This document shows positions 25,834 through 34,114 of a DNA stretch of 64,000 nucleotides, in pieces. The translations under genes were made by a program, and so were the position numbers. Under the pieces are notes generated by a model. The model searched no databases and was not told the origin of the DNA. It saw only the letters and a program-made list of their open reading frames with translations. Source of the stretch: an uncultured Siphonobacter sp. (GTDB taxonomy: Bacteria > Bacteroidota > Bacteroidia > Cytophagales > Spirosomataceae). Within the stretch, counting starts at the first letter, position 1. Each line of letters begins with the position of its first letter. The DNA lies in NCBI GenBank assembly GCA_913774715.1, contig CAJYHS010000141.1, forward strand, positions 62,001 to 126,000, read 5' to 3'.

Positions 25834-28800
25834 CTAGTCTTTGAATTGAAGCACATTCGAAGAATTAATGAAGATCGGTAAGGATTGATTACCCGTCGAA
25901 CTAGTGGATTTAACGGGCGTTGGTAACGGCTTCTGAACAACTTTCTTTCGGGGAAAAATATAGTTGAAGCTTTTGGTATACAGTACACTTCCCCCCACCG
26001 TTGGCGTATTCTGGTTAATGGTACTTTGCAGAAAGGTATTTTGTGGAAAGCGGCTAAACGCTTTCAAACGCCAGCGGGCATCGGGCGTTACCGTCCATTC
26101 AGCCGCCCAGTCTCCAATCAGGTTGGCATTTTGAGTGCTGTAGACGGAAGAAAATCCACCATCCCGACTGATGGTTAATCCATTACCAAAGTTATAGGAA
26201 ACCCTCGCCCGTAACTGATCGGCCAGGTTTGGACTCGAGCCAATGATATTAACCGTGTTAATATCCACTTCTACCCCATTGGCTACTTTTGAGAGAATAT
26301 CACTTAAGACACTCGTACCCGTTTCAGCCAGCAGGTTCAGCAACGTTCCCTGTGAAAAAGAAGCCTGCGAGTTTTGAGGCAATAGCCGACCCGAGAATAG
26401 CACGCTACTCACCTGATTATTCAATTCCTGTTCATCATTGGCAATCCGGGCTTCAAAGGCCTGCACTGAACCTGAAAACTGTGGTTCCAGCGGATACTCT
26501 TTAATCTTTAATCCGAAAGCTACGTTCGGTTTCATTAAACGATCTTTCAGACTAATCGTTACTTCCACCGGATACGCCCGTCGAGCCTGAGCCGAAGATG
26601 TTTGCTCATTGGTCAGGTTCATGATGGGGGTTAATGATGTGAGCTTCGTATACGAGGCTTTTACATCAAGAAAGGCTTCGTAAGGATCACCGTACCAGCT
26701 GATACGGCTGTTGGGCTGAATGGCAAATTCTTTCGAAACCAGAGCTTCGTATTTATAAAAGTATTTTCCTTTTTCCAGCTCATAAGTACCCCGCATGGAA
26801 AAATCTCCCTTCGTATCTACTTCCAAGGCCAGGTTACTATTTCCATACGCCTCCAGACGGTCACCCGTGCGACGATCCAGCACCAGAATACATTTAGCAT
26901 CGGGGGTAATATTGAAGTTGAAATCCATCCGAATTCCCGTACGAACCCGCCGCTTCAGACTAAAATCCTCTTCTTTTTTCTTAGGAATAGCCAGATTGAT
27001 AAACTGAATATAATCGGTATTGCTTACCTCACTGGCGTTATCAATGGGGATGGTTATCTCCGTTCCGGGACGAGTAGTAGCGTTGGACTTGACGACCAGA
27101 TTATCCAGTGATCCTACGCTTTCCACGCTCACATCACCCGTTACGTAGGCTTTTCCAAAGAATAACTTATTCTCTTTGAGGGTCGTATTGAGCACTTTGA
27201 AATTTCGCAGATTGGCTTTTAAATCCAGAGCGTAGTTACCATTTCCCCCTGAATAAAGACCTACCCGAACCGTACCGGGATTTCCTTCTTCATCGGTTAC
27301 GGCCATTTTTGCTAATACTTCACTTCCCCGGAATCGGATGGTATCAGCGAAATTGAGTCGAACCCCTAAGTAATCGAATCGTAGTTGTCCTTTCTTAACA
27401 TCGGCCAAACCGCGAATCTGGGGTGAGATTGGCGTTCCTTTGATCGTCAGTTTACCGCTTGCCTGCCCTTTGATTTCTGAAAATAATCCTTCAACAAAGG
27501 GCTCAAAAATCTGTAAATCCGTTCGATTTAAATCGGCGGCTAAATCCAGAGCGTTTTCCCCCTGATCGGGCGTATAGGTACCTTTTACATTGAGGATGGG
27601 ATTATTCATCCGGTCTACTTTTACGTTCACATTTACCCGCTGATTTGCCTTATCCCACTGCGAGGACGCATCTACATTTCCAATCAAGAAGCCTTTATAC
27701 ACTAGCTCATCGATGTTCAGCTTTCCGTCGAGGTTAATATTTTCGTAAGCATCCCGCATGCGAACATCTCCATTGAGCGTTCCCCTGATCTTGACCTGTA
27801 AAATGGGTTCGAGCGTTTGCAGGTTAAAATCTCGGGCATTAAGTAATAATGTTTCCTGCGGATTTTCGGATACTCTGCCATTCAAGGCAATGGACTGCTC
27901 GGTATTCTGAAAAGTCAAATCTTTTACGTCCACCGTCGAACCCGTTAAGCGAATCATATTACCCGTGTTGAGATTCCAGTCCTGGTCCAGAATCCGGATT
28001 CTGGAGCGGCGGAAATGCAAATCCGTGCCTTCGGATCGGAAGAAGATATCACCGTTCAGGCTCAGTCGGTTTGTGCTTTCTTTCTGCTGCAAGCGGCTGG
28101 TAAAAGCGATGTGATCTTTATCCCAGGAAGCTTCTACCTGAAGTCTTTCGGTGGGTGCGGCAGAATAAATCTGCTGACTCTCCGAAGTAATGACAGCCGA
28201 AGCCAGCACATCATTCTGATTGGCAAATTTCGACGTATTGATGTCAACCTCGGAATGGAAGAATTTGTATTTTCCGGTCAGTAATGTGTCTGCCTTGGCA
28301 TTAAGCGTAAAGACGGAGGTATTACCCATCGTGAAATTTCCCTCTACTTTACTATTAGGCGACAGATACCCGTCGGGATAAAGAAAAGCCATCAGCGGAC
28401 GGGAATCTTTAAATTCAACGGAGTAGTTCAAATTATAAGGATTGGGGATGGGCTTTGTAGCTTTTTTCTGATAATAACTCTGGCGAGTCGAGTCCAGCTC
28501 CGTAAAGTAAATTTTATACTCTTCAACCAGATTTGGTAAATCCTTTAAAGCCTGAGACAGCTTAAACGGCCCCTCTACGCTGGCATTCATAATATCGGTT
28601 TGCAGCGAAATATAGCGACTGTTCACGGGCTTAGGCATGAACAGATATAGCGTATCAATCAACAGATTGCGGTCACCGTCTTTTAAATCACGAGTTAAAT
28701 ACGTGTTTTTTAAGCGAGCTACCCCATACATTTCATCGAGATCGAGCCCCGTCCAAACGACATGAACCTCCGATTGCAAACGCATATTTTCTTCGGAAAT

Positions 28801-30645
28801 ACCCAAGGGATGCAACATCGCCTTGCGGATGGTTCCATCAATATCGAAGTAATTGCGTTGTTTGCGAATGTCAGCCTTACCCGTCAGGTCAAATACCAGA
28901 TTGGTATCCTGCATAGCAATACGCCCGTCGAATTGCCCTAATTGCAGATTCCCATCGACTCGAATATTTCGGTAATCATAGCCATTAAAGCCAAACTTGC
29001 GTACGTCCGTATTCAGCTTCACAATGGCCGTTTCCTTATTGAAACCTTTTCCTTCAATCTGTCCTTTCAGGTCGATGTTCTGAAGCGTTTTCGGATCTTT
29101 AATTAAGTCTCCCAGAGCAAAATTGACTAGTTCGATATCCCCTTTATACGTCGAGTTTTCGATCTGATCAGCAATTTTCATGCTCAGATTTGGTCTGGCT
29201 ACCCCGTACTTGGTCTTTAACGATCCATTGGCCCTGAAATCATTATAGCGTCCGGCAAACAGACCGGTATATTCCAGCGTCCCGAAATCATCAAGTGTTT
29301 CAGCCGCTGTTTTGCCTGTGTATTGAGCCAGATCCTGAGCATTAGTAGAAAATTGCGTCAGGTTGAAATCCATGTCAGTGGTTTCAAAATCGGGTAATCC
29401 TTTAAATGCAAAAACACCTGCCGCGTGGCTTTTCTTGCCATACCGCAGGTCTTTCGCCCAGAATTTAAAGTTCCGAACAATGCCATCAAAATGCCCCGTT
29501 GCTTCCCAACGATCATTGAATTCATACAAAGGCCGCGAGAACCGGGCCAGGTCATTGGCATACACCACGCTATGATCAAGGTCAGCCAGAATGCGGACTT
29601 TTTCGTTGAAATCTCCTAAATCCCGGCTGCGTTTATAACGGAACTCGATGTGTTTTCGAAGCGTTGAACGGTTCACCTGCACCAGCAGATTTTCAAACCG
29701 CATCTGCTCGGATGAGTAGAAGAACTTCGTATCAAACTTGTGGATCCGCATTTGAGCCACGCGATCAACACCCCGCAGGTTGGTAATATCAGCGGCAATG
29801 GTATCGGCAAAAACCAGGAAGTTTTTTACATCTCCACTTAAATCATGGATGACAAAGTGATTATAATCAAACGTTCCTTTCCGCTTTAGGGGTTTGGCCC
29901 TGGGGTCGTCGTAGTGAAACTCCCCTGCTTCTACTTCCCCCGTTCCAATCGTAAAGGGAATAATCTTGGGTGGGCCTTTGCGGGGCGTTTTGGGAGCCGT
30001 CAAGCGATCAATGGCCGCAATGAAGCCGTCAATGTTTAAATCTCCATTCGGCTGAACAGCCAAACGAACGTCAGGATTGACCAGCTTGACTTTATCAAGG
30101 TGAATATTCGTGCTGGCAGAATCAATCAGATTAAACAGAGAAAGATTCACCTCCAGCCGGTTCACATCAATCATCGGCTGCCGCAGCGTATCTGGAATAG
30201 AGACCTTTTCCAGAATCAGGTAATCGGGGAACTGATAATTAACCCGGCCAATGGTAATGGGATACTGCGTTTCCTTATAAAACCAGTCGGTAACATAACG
30301 GGTAATCCTTGTCTGCACTTTTGGAATTCGTAAGAAAGCCATCAGACTTACCCCTAATCCTACCGTTACCAGAAAGAAAAAAGTAACATTTCGAATTAAA
30401 AGTGGAATTTCCCGTTTGGCCAGAGAAGCTACTTTACTTCGCAGGGAAGGGATAAAAATCAGCAGTACCAGAATAATAACTGCGGCGGGTAACCCTACCC
30501 AAACCAGTCCGTTTTTAATTTCTTCAATCTGACCGGGACTAAGGGTGATCCAGGAAAAATAATGACCTACGCTCAGCCCAATAACTGCCACTACGAGGAG
30601 TGTCAGCAGAAACCGGAATATAAAACGCAGCAAATAAGTCATCAT
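25834..30645 (-). CDS. tamB: TamB-type translocation/assembly protein
   Basis: A giant protein of about 1603 residues from MMTYLLRFIF (30645; the frame opens at 30690). It has two hydrophobic segments at the N-terminus, a long repetitive beta-rich body typical of AsmA/TamB bridge proteins, and a C-terminal TamB (DUF490) domain (about 1150-1550; GTYELEKGKYFYKYEALVSKEF region). TamB-like proteins span the periplasm as a hydrophobic groove and help move phospholipid or assemble outer-membrane proteins; in Bacteroidetes the details are less studied. It is divergent from tsaD over about 140 bases, an arrangement I know from other Bacteroidetes. No TamA partner is visible. Confidence 0.88.
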   Translation of the reverse strand: MMTYLLRFIFRFLLTLLVVAVIGLSVGHYFSWITLSPGQIEEIKNGLVWVGLPAAVIILVLLIFIPSLRSKVASLAKREIPLLIRNVTFFFLVTVGLGVSLMAFLRIPKVQTRITRYVTDWFYKETQYPITIGRVNYQFPDYLILEKVSIPDTLRQPMIDVNRLEVNLSLFNLIDSASTNIHLDKVKLVNPDVRLAVQPNGDLNIDGFIAAIDRLTAPKTPRKGPPKIIPFTIGTGEVEAGEFHYDDPRAKPLKRKGTFDYNHFVIHDLSGDVKNFLVFADTIAADITNLRGVDRVAQMRIHKFDTKFFYSSEQMRFENLLVQVNRSTLRKHIEFRYKRSRDLGDFNEKVRILADLDHSVVYANDLARFSRPLYEFNDRWEATGHFDGIVRNFKFWAKDLRYGKKSHAAGVFAFKGLPDFETTDMDFNLTQFSTNAQDLAQYTGKTAAETLDDFGTLEYTGLFAGRYNDFRANGSLKTKYGVARPNLSMKIADQIENSTYKGDIELVNFALGDLIKDPKTLQNIDLKGQIEGKGFNKETAIVKLNTDVRKFGFNGYDYRNIRVDGNLQLGQFDGRIAMQDTNLVFDLTGKADIRKQRNYFDIDGTIRKAMLHPLGISEENMRLQSEVHVVWTGLDLDEMYGVARLKNTYLTRDLKDGDRNLLIDTLYLFMPKPVNSRYISLQTDIMNASVEGPFKLSQALKDLPNLVEEYKIYFTELDSTRQSYYQKKATKPIPNPYNLNYSVEFKDSRPLMAFLYPDGYLSPNSKVEGNFTMGNTSVFTLNAKADTLLTGKYKFFHSEVDINTSKFANQNDVLASAVITSESQQIYSAAPTERLQVEASWDKDHIAFTSRLQQKESTNRLSLNGDIFFRSEGTDLHFRRSRIRILDQDWNLNTGNMIRLTGSTVDVKDLTFQNTEQSIALNGRVSENPQETLLLNARDFNLQTLEPILQVKIRGTLNGDVRMRDAYENINLDGKLNIDELVYKGFLIGNVDASSQWDKANQRVNVNVKVDRMNNPILNVKGTYTPDQGENALDLAADLNRTDLQIFEPFVEGLFSEIKGQASGKLTIKGTPISPQIRGLADVKKGQLRFDYLGVRLNFADTIRFRGSEVLAKMAVTDEEGNPGTVRVGLYSGGNGNYALDLKANLRNFKVLNTTLKENKLFFGKAYVTGDVSVESVGSLDNLVVKSNATTRPGTEITIPIDNASEVSNTDYIQFINLAIPKKKEEDFSLKRRVRTGIRMDFNFNITPDAKCILVLDRRTGDRLEAYGNSNLALEVDTKGDFSMRGTYELEKGKYFYKYEALVSKEFAIQPNSRISWYGDPYEAFLDVKASYTKLTSLTPIMNLTNEQTSSAQARRAYPVEVTISLKDRLMKPNVAFGLKIKEYPLEPQFSGSVQAFEARIANDEQELNNQVSSVLFSGRLLPQNSQASFSQGTLLNLLAETGTSVLSDILSKVANGVEVDINTVNIIGSSPNLADQLRARVSYNFGNGLTISRDGGFSSVYSTQNANLIGDWAAEWTVTPDARWRLKAFSRFPQNTFLQSTINQNTPTVGGSVLYTKSFNYIFPRKKVVQKPLPTPVKSTSSTGNQSLPIFINSSNVLQFKD

Positions 30646-30716
30646 GGAAAAGAAAGACAGTTCAAGAAACAGCAGTAAACCTGCCATCAAAAACTGTTTT
30701 TAGAACGTTTCACGCG

Positions 30717-30724
30717 TACTTTTG
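30717..30724 (+). promoter_or_regulatory. Candidate -7 box TACTTTTG for tsaD
   Basis: TACTTTTG fits TAnnTTTG; a T-rich stretch at 30697-30701 is near the -33 position. It predicts a leader of about 56 bases before the tsaD ATG. Confidence 0.4.
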
Positions 30725-30786
30725 TTGATAGTTCAGTAGTTAAAATTAATAAAATCAGGCCGAAACCTTCGGTTTATCTCCAGATT

Positions 30787-31785
30787 ATGGTATTACTCGC
30801 CATCGAATCTTCCTGTGATGAAAGCTCCGCTGCGGTATTAGTGGACGGGCAGATTCGTTCCAATATCGTAGCAACTCAGCTTATTCATCAGCAATACGGC
30901 GGCGTGGTGCCTGAATTAGCATCCAGAGCCCACCAGCAACATATCGTTTCGGTAGTTCAGGAAGCCCTTGAACAGGCCAAAGTTACAAAAAAGGACCTGA
31001 ACGTGATTGCTTTTACGCGTGGTCCGGGCCTATTAGGAGCTTTATTGGTAGGAACCTCCTTTGCTAAATCGCTGGCCCTGGGTCTGAACATCCCGCTGGT
31101 GGACGTTCACCACATGCAGGCTCACGTATTGGCTCATTTCCTGCAAACGCCTCATCCGGCTTTCCCTTTTCTGTGTTTAACGGTTTCGGGTGGACATACG
31201 CAAATTGTACTCGTCCGGGATTACCTGGATATGGAGGTCATTGGTGAAACCCAGGACGATGCCGTTGGCGAAGCCTTCGATAAAACAGCTAAATTATTGA
31301 ACCTGCCCTATCCCGGCGGTCCTTTAATTGATAAATATGCCAAGGAAGGTAATCCTGAACGTTTTCCTTTCCCAGCGGTAGATACGCCCGGATTAAGTTA
31401 TTCTTTTTCTGGAATCAAGACGGCCATTTTATACTTTTTAAAGAAAGAAACGGCTCAGAACCCTAACTTCATTGAAGAAAATCTGGCGGATATTTGTGCA
31501 TCGGTGCAGGCGGCTCTGGTTCGGACGTTACTAACCAAGCTCAAGCGGGCCGCACGCGAGACGGGTATCCGGGAAATTGCTATTGCGGGTGGGGTTTCGG
31601 CTAACTCGGGCTTACGGAAGGAATTGAAGGAAACGGGCGAAAAACTCGATTGGAACGTGTATGTTCCCGATTTTGAATATTGCACCGATAATGCCGCCAT
31701 GATCGGCATGGCTGGGTATTATAAAGCCGTGCGAGGTAAATTTTGCCCACAAACGGTTTCGCCTTTACCCCGGATGGACTGGTAA
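30787..31785 (+). CDS. tsaD: tRNA N6-adenosine threonylcarbamoyltransferase TsaD
   Basis: The 332-residue enzyme transfers the threonylcarbamoyl group to A37 of tRNA. It has the ASKHA-fold start LAIESSCDESSAAV and the iron-binding HMQAH motif (about 107-111). TVSGGHTQIVLV, VGEAFDKTAKLL and YPGGPLIDKYA follow, and AGGVSANSGLR and CTDNAAMIG lie near the end. All are diagnostic. The length is normal. It acts with TsaE (22088-22519) and TsaB, the latter not present here. It is divergent from tamB and ends at a long bidirectional hairpin. Confidence 0.97.
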   Translation: MVLLAIESSCDESSAAVLVDGQIRSNIVATQLIHQQYGGVVPELASRAHQQHIVSVVQEALEQAKVTKKDLNVIAFTRGPGLLGALLVGTSFAKSLALGLNIPLVDVHHMQAHVLAHFLQTPHPAFPFLCLTVSGGHTQIVLVRDYLDMEVIGETQDDAVGEAFDKTAKLLNLPYPGGPLIDKYAKEGNPERFPFPAVDTPGLSYSFSGIKTAILYFLKKETAQNPNFIEENLADICASVQAALVRTLLTKLKRAARETGIREIAIAGGVSANSGLRKELKETGEKLDWNVYVPDFEYCTDNAAMIGMAGYYKAVRGKFCPQTVSPLPRMDW

Positions 31786-31807
31786 TCACATCGAGTATAC
31801 CCTACGC

Positions 31808-31856
31808 AATCGAGCCAATTGAATTTCCACGAGTGGAAAAATCAGTTGGCTCGATT
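31808..31856. terminator. Long hairpin between convergent tsaD and ArsC-like gene
   Basis: AATCGAGCCAATTGA (31808-31822) pairs with TCAGTTGGCTCGATT (31842-31856, one G-T), and TTTCCAC/GTGGAAA continues the stem inside. No long T-run, so it may act mainly as an RNA end-protecting structure. Confidence 0.65.
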
Positions 31857-31870
31857 CAATACTACCCATA

Positions 31871-32209
31871 TTATTTAAACGTTTCCTGATAGTCGTCGGG
31901 CTTGAAACCCAAAGCCATAATCTTCCCATCTGATTCAATGAGTGGACGACGAATAACGGACGGTTTCTCCATCATCAAAGTCATGGCAGCTGCTTCGTCC
32001 GTTGGTTTTTCCTCCAGCTTTTTCCAGGTCGTACCCGTTTTATTTACCAGCTCTTCCCAGGATTTCTGAGTTAACCAGTGCTCAATAATCTCCCGGCTAA
32101 TGCCCTGTTTTTTGTAATCGTGAAATTGATACGTTATGCCCTGATCAGCTAACCAAACGCGGGCTTTCTTTACGGTATCACAATTGGGAATCGCGTATAA
32201 TGTATACAT
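31871..32209 (-). CDS. ArsC/Spx-family small thioredoxin-fold protein
   Basis: The 112-residue protein begins MYTLYAIPNCDTVKKARVWL, with one active-site-like Cys (about residue 10) and no CxxC partner, then YQFHDYKKQGIS. It ends in the family motifs KPSVIRRPLIESDGKIMALGF. This pattern fits the YffB/ArsC-related group. True arsenate reduction is not implied: the arsenate-binding Arg region matches only loosely and no ars genes are near. Members act as glutathione- or thiol-dependent reductases of unknown substrate. It is monocistronic on the minus strand. Confidence 0.8.
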   Translation of the reverse strand: MYTLYAIPNCDTVKKARVWLADQGITYQFHDYKKQGISREIIEHWLTQKSWEELVNKTGTTWKKLEEKPTDEAAAMTLMMEKPSVIRRPLIESDGKIMALGFKPDDYQETFK

Positions 32210-32278
32210 AAGCGTGGATCAGATTACTTCCTTAAACTTGACTACACCCGAAACTTCAAAACTATTTAGTTTTTCATG

Positions 32279-32316
32279 AAAAAAGAGCGACATTCCCGAA
32301 GAATACCGCTCTTTTT
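32279..32316 (-). terminator. Intrinsic terminator of the tiny membrane-protein gene
   Basis: AAAAAAGAGCG (32279-32289) pairs with CGCTCTTTTT (32307-32316); the minus-strand transcript ends in a T-run. It lies 16 bases past the stop at 32332. Confidence 0.85.
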
Positions 32317-32331
32317 ATCTTGACTTAGGTC

Positions 32332-32445
32332 CTATTTCTTAGGCTCCCGTTTTTCCAGGAATGATCCGATGTAAAACGCAGAAACCATCAGCACTACGAA
32401 GAATGCCAGAGGAACATAAGTGGGAAGCGGGATATTCAGTAACAT
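32332..32445 (-). CDS. Single-span membrane microprotein, 37 aa (or 49 aa)
   Basis: From ATG 32445 the minus strand encodes 37 residues: a short N-terminus, one hydrophobic span (YVPLAFFVVLMVSAFYIGSF) and a charged tail LEKREPKK. An upstream in-frame ATG at 32481 would give 49 residues. However, TACTTTTG at 32483-32490 would put the transcription start at that codon, favouring 32445. The frame has its own promoter-like box and an intrinsic terminator 16 bases after the stop, which supports a real gene despite its size. The positive C-terminus suggests it stays cytoplasmic. I know no family; function unknown. Confidence 0.6.
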   Translation of the reverse strand: MLLNIPLPTYVPLAFFVVLMVSAFYIGSFLEKREPKK

Positions 32446-32482
32446 ATCTGTGTAATGATCAGTGTTCAGAATTCGATGCATG

Positions 32483-32490
32483 CAAAAGTA
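32483..32490 (-). promoter_or_regulatory. -7 box TACTTTTG for the microprotein gene
   Basis: On the minus strand TACTTTTG matches TAnnTTTG. It is one base from the ATG at 32481 and 37 bases from the ATG at 32445, so it decides in favour of the shorter protein. Confidence 0.45.
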
Positions 32491-32526
32491 AGCCACAAAG
32501 CTTAAACTCGAAAACCATTTTTCAAA

Positions 32527-33660
32527 TTACAGTACACCTTTCGTACTAGGCAGGTTATCAAGTTCCTTTACTTCCCGGCGGACGGCCATTTTAATGGCTT
32601 TGGCCCAGGCTTTAAAAATGGCCTCGATCTTATGATGCTCATTATCCCCTTCTACCTTAATATTCAGGTTCGTAAGCGAAGTATCGGTAAAGGATTTGAA
32701 GAAATGGTGGAATAACTCCGTGGGCATATCGCCGATTTTTTCCCGACGGAAATCAGCGTCCCAAATCAGCCAGGGGCGACCGGAAAAGTCAATGGCTACC
32801 TGAGCCAGAGCTTCGTCCATGGGTAATAAGAAGCCATAACGGGCAATGCCGCGTTTGTCACCCAAGGCTTTGCGGAAGGCTTCGCCGAGAGCTAAAGCGG
32901 TATCTTCAATGGTATGGTGTTCGTCGATGTGGAGATCGCCTTTAACTTTAATGGTCAGATCCAGTCCACCGTGTTTAGCTAACTGATCCAGCATATGATC
33001 GAAGAACCCAAGTCCCGTTTCAATCTTGGCTTTACCCGTTCCGTCCAGATTAAGTTCGACAAAAATCTGAGTTTCTTTCGTATCCCGCTGAACCTGTCCG
33101 ATTCGGTCGTCTAGTCTTACTTTCCGGTAGATTTCATCCCAATCGGGCGTTATCAGAGCCACGACTTCTTCCAGTTCTGGTGTCAATAAACTTTTTTCGG
33201 ATTCCTTATACTCCGGTTCCACTAGAATAGCTTTCGCTTTCAGGTTTAAGGCCAGCCGAACATCGGTCAGACGGTCTCCGATGACATAACTGTTGGCCAA
33301 GTCATAACTACCGTCCAGATACTGCGTCAGTAGGGCCGTTCCGGGTTTGCGGGTAGGTAAATTTTGCTCCGGGAACGAACGGTCAATATGTATGGCCGAG
33401 AACTTTACCCCTTCATTTTCCAGCGTTTTGAGCATTTTATTCTGAGCTGGCCAGAAGGTATCTTCAGGAAACGAATCCGTGCCGAGGCCATCCTGATTGG
33501 TAACCATGACGAGTTCATAGTCTGTTTCTTCGGCAATTTTCCGAAGGGCAGAAATGGCTTTGGGCAGAAATTCCAGTTTTTCGAGGGAATCAATCTGAAA
33601 ATCGGTTTGCGGCTCTACGATAATCGTCCCGTCCCGATCTATGAATAAGGCTTTTTTCAT
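32527..33660 (-). CDS. hisB: Bifunctional histidinol-phosphatase / IGP dehydratase
   Basis: The 377-residue protein catalyses two steps of histidine synthesis. The HAD phosphatase half (1-165) shows [14 protein letters not shown] and VIGDRLTDV. The dehydratase half (about 185-377) shows [30 protein letters not shown] and [17 protein letters not shown], which bind metal. In E. coli HisB the phosphatase has a Cys/His zinc loop before RKP; here that loop reads [18 protein letters not shown] with no cysteines. I recall a similar loop in Bacteroides HisB, so it is probably a lineage trait. No other his genes are nearby. Confidence 0.95.
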   Translation of the reverse strand: MKKALFIDRDGTIIVEPQTDFQIDSLEKLEFLPKAISALRKIAEETDYELVMVTNQDGLGTDSFPEDTFWPAQNKMLKTLENEGVKFSAIHIDRSFPEQNLPTRKPGTALLTQYLDGSYDLANSYVIGDRLTDVRLALNLKAKAILVEPEYKESEKSLLTPELEEVVALITPDWDEIYRKVRLDDRIGQVQRDTKETQIFVELNLDGTGKAKIETGLGFFDHMLDQLAKHGGLDLTIKVKGDLHIDEHHTIEDTALALGEAFRKALGDKRGIARYGFLLPMDEALAQVAIDFSGRPWLIWDADFRREKIGDMPTELFHHFFKSFTDTSLTNLNIKVEGDNEHHKIEAIFKAWAKAIKMAVRREVKELDNLPSTKGVL

Positions 33661-34114
33661 GTAAACGATTTTGCTGCAAATTTGAATAAGAATCAGTGAC
33701 TTTAAGCGGTCATCGCCTCATTTGATAAGCAGATTCCAGGAAAATTTACAAACTATGATACATTTCATTGATTATACTGGATTTTTCCACCACATAGTAC
33801 AATTTAGTTGCAGAAGCGAACTCTTTCACCGTATTTTGCATTTGTATTTATAGCAGTGGAAGATACACATAGTTCTACTGACTAAAAAGGCCTCCCGTCT
33901 GCCTTGCTCTGATTAGGTTCGCGTGCCGAACCCTCCTTTGTAGCTCACACTTTGGTCATCAGAAGCCCGACGGATGTGTAGGCATCGTTGTGGTTTATTT
34001 TACATCATTTTAAAACCGATTGTACCACAAACTTCCTGTTTGTGACGTCTTTGGTTACAGGCAGCCGCCTGTGGATGACCGGAGCACAAGGAACTCTTGT
34101 GGTATTACTAATTC
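33661..34114 (+). promoter_or_regulatory. Long structured leader region of the DEAD-box helicase gene
   Basis: About 450 bases precede the helicase ATG. The left part (33661-33850) is AT-rich with no gene; a near-consensus -7 box TGCATTTG (one mismatch) sits at 33837-33844. From 33890 the sequence becomes GC-richer and folds strongly, as given in the next entry. This looks like a long regulatory 5' leader, as is known for cold-shock and RNA-helicase genes in other bacteria. Confidence 0.6.
33889..34103 (+). ncRNA. Candidate structured cis-regulatory RNA (two-domain leader)
   Basis: Domain 1: GCCT (33890)/AGGC (33980), CCGTC (33895)/GACGG (33969), TCTGAT (33908)/ATCAGA (33958) and GGTTCG (33916)/CGAACC (33927) nest into one stem-loop. 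Domain 2: CACAAAC/GTTTGTG (34026-34044, 7 bp) and ACAGGC/GCCTGT (34057-34072), extended by GGTT/GACC. ACCACAA (34024-34030) can instead pair with TTGTGGT (34097-34103), 12 bases before the ATG. That pairing excludes the first hairpin of domain 2, so two states are possible. I know no named family for it. It is not a tRNA despite TAGCTCA. Confidence 0.55.

Noticed and set aside
31871-32209. Arsenate reductase with an arsenic-resistance role
   Set aside because: The fold is ArsC-like, but no ars genes are nearby and the arsenate-binding region is only loosely matched, so a general thiol reductase call is safer.
33936-33960. tRNA-like stretch TTTGTAGCTCA...TTTGGT
   Set aside because: It looks like a D-arm, but there is no acceptor stem, anticodon arm or T-arm of the right spacing. 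The pairing fits a leader stem better.
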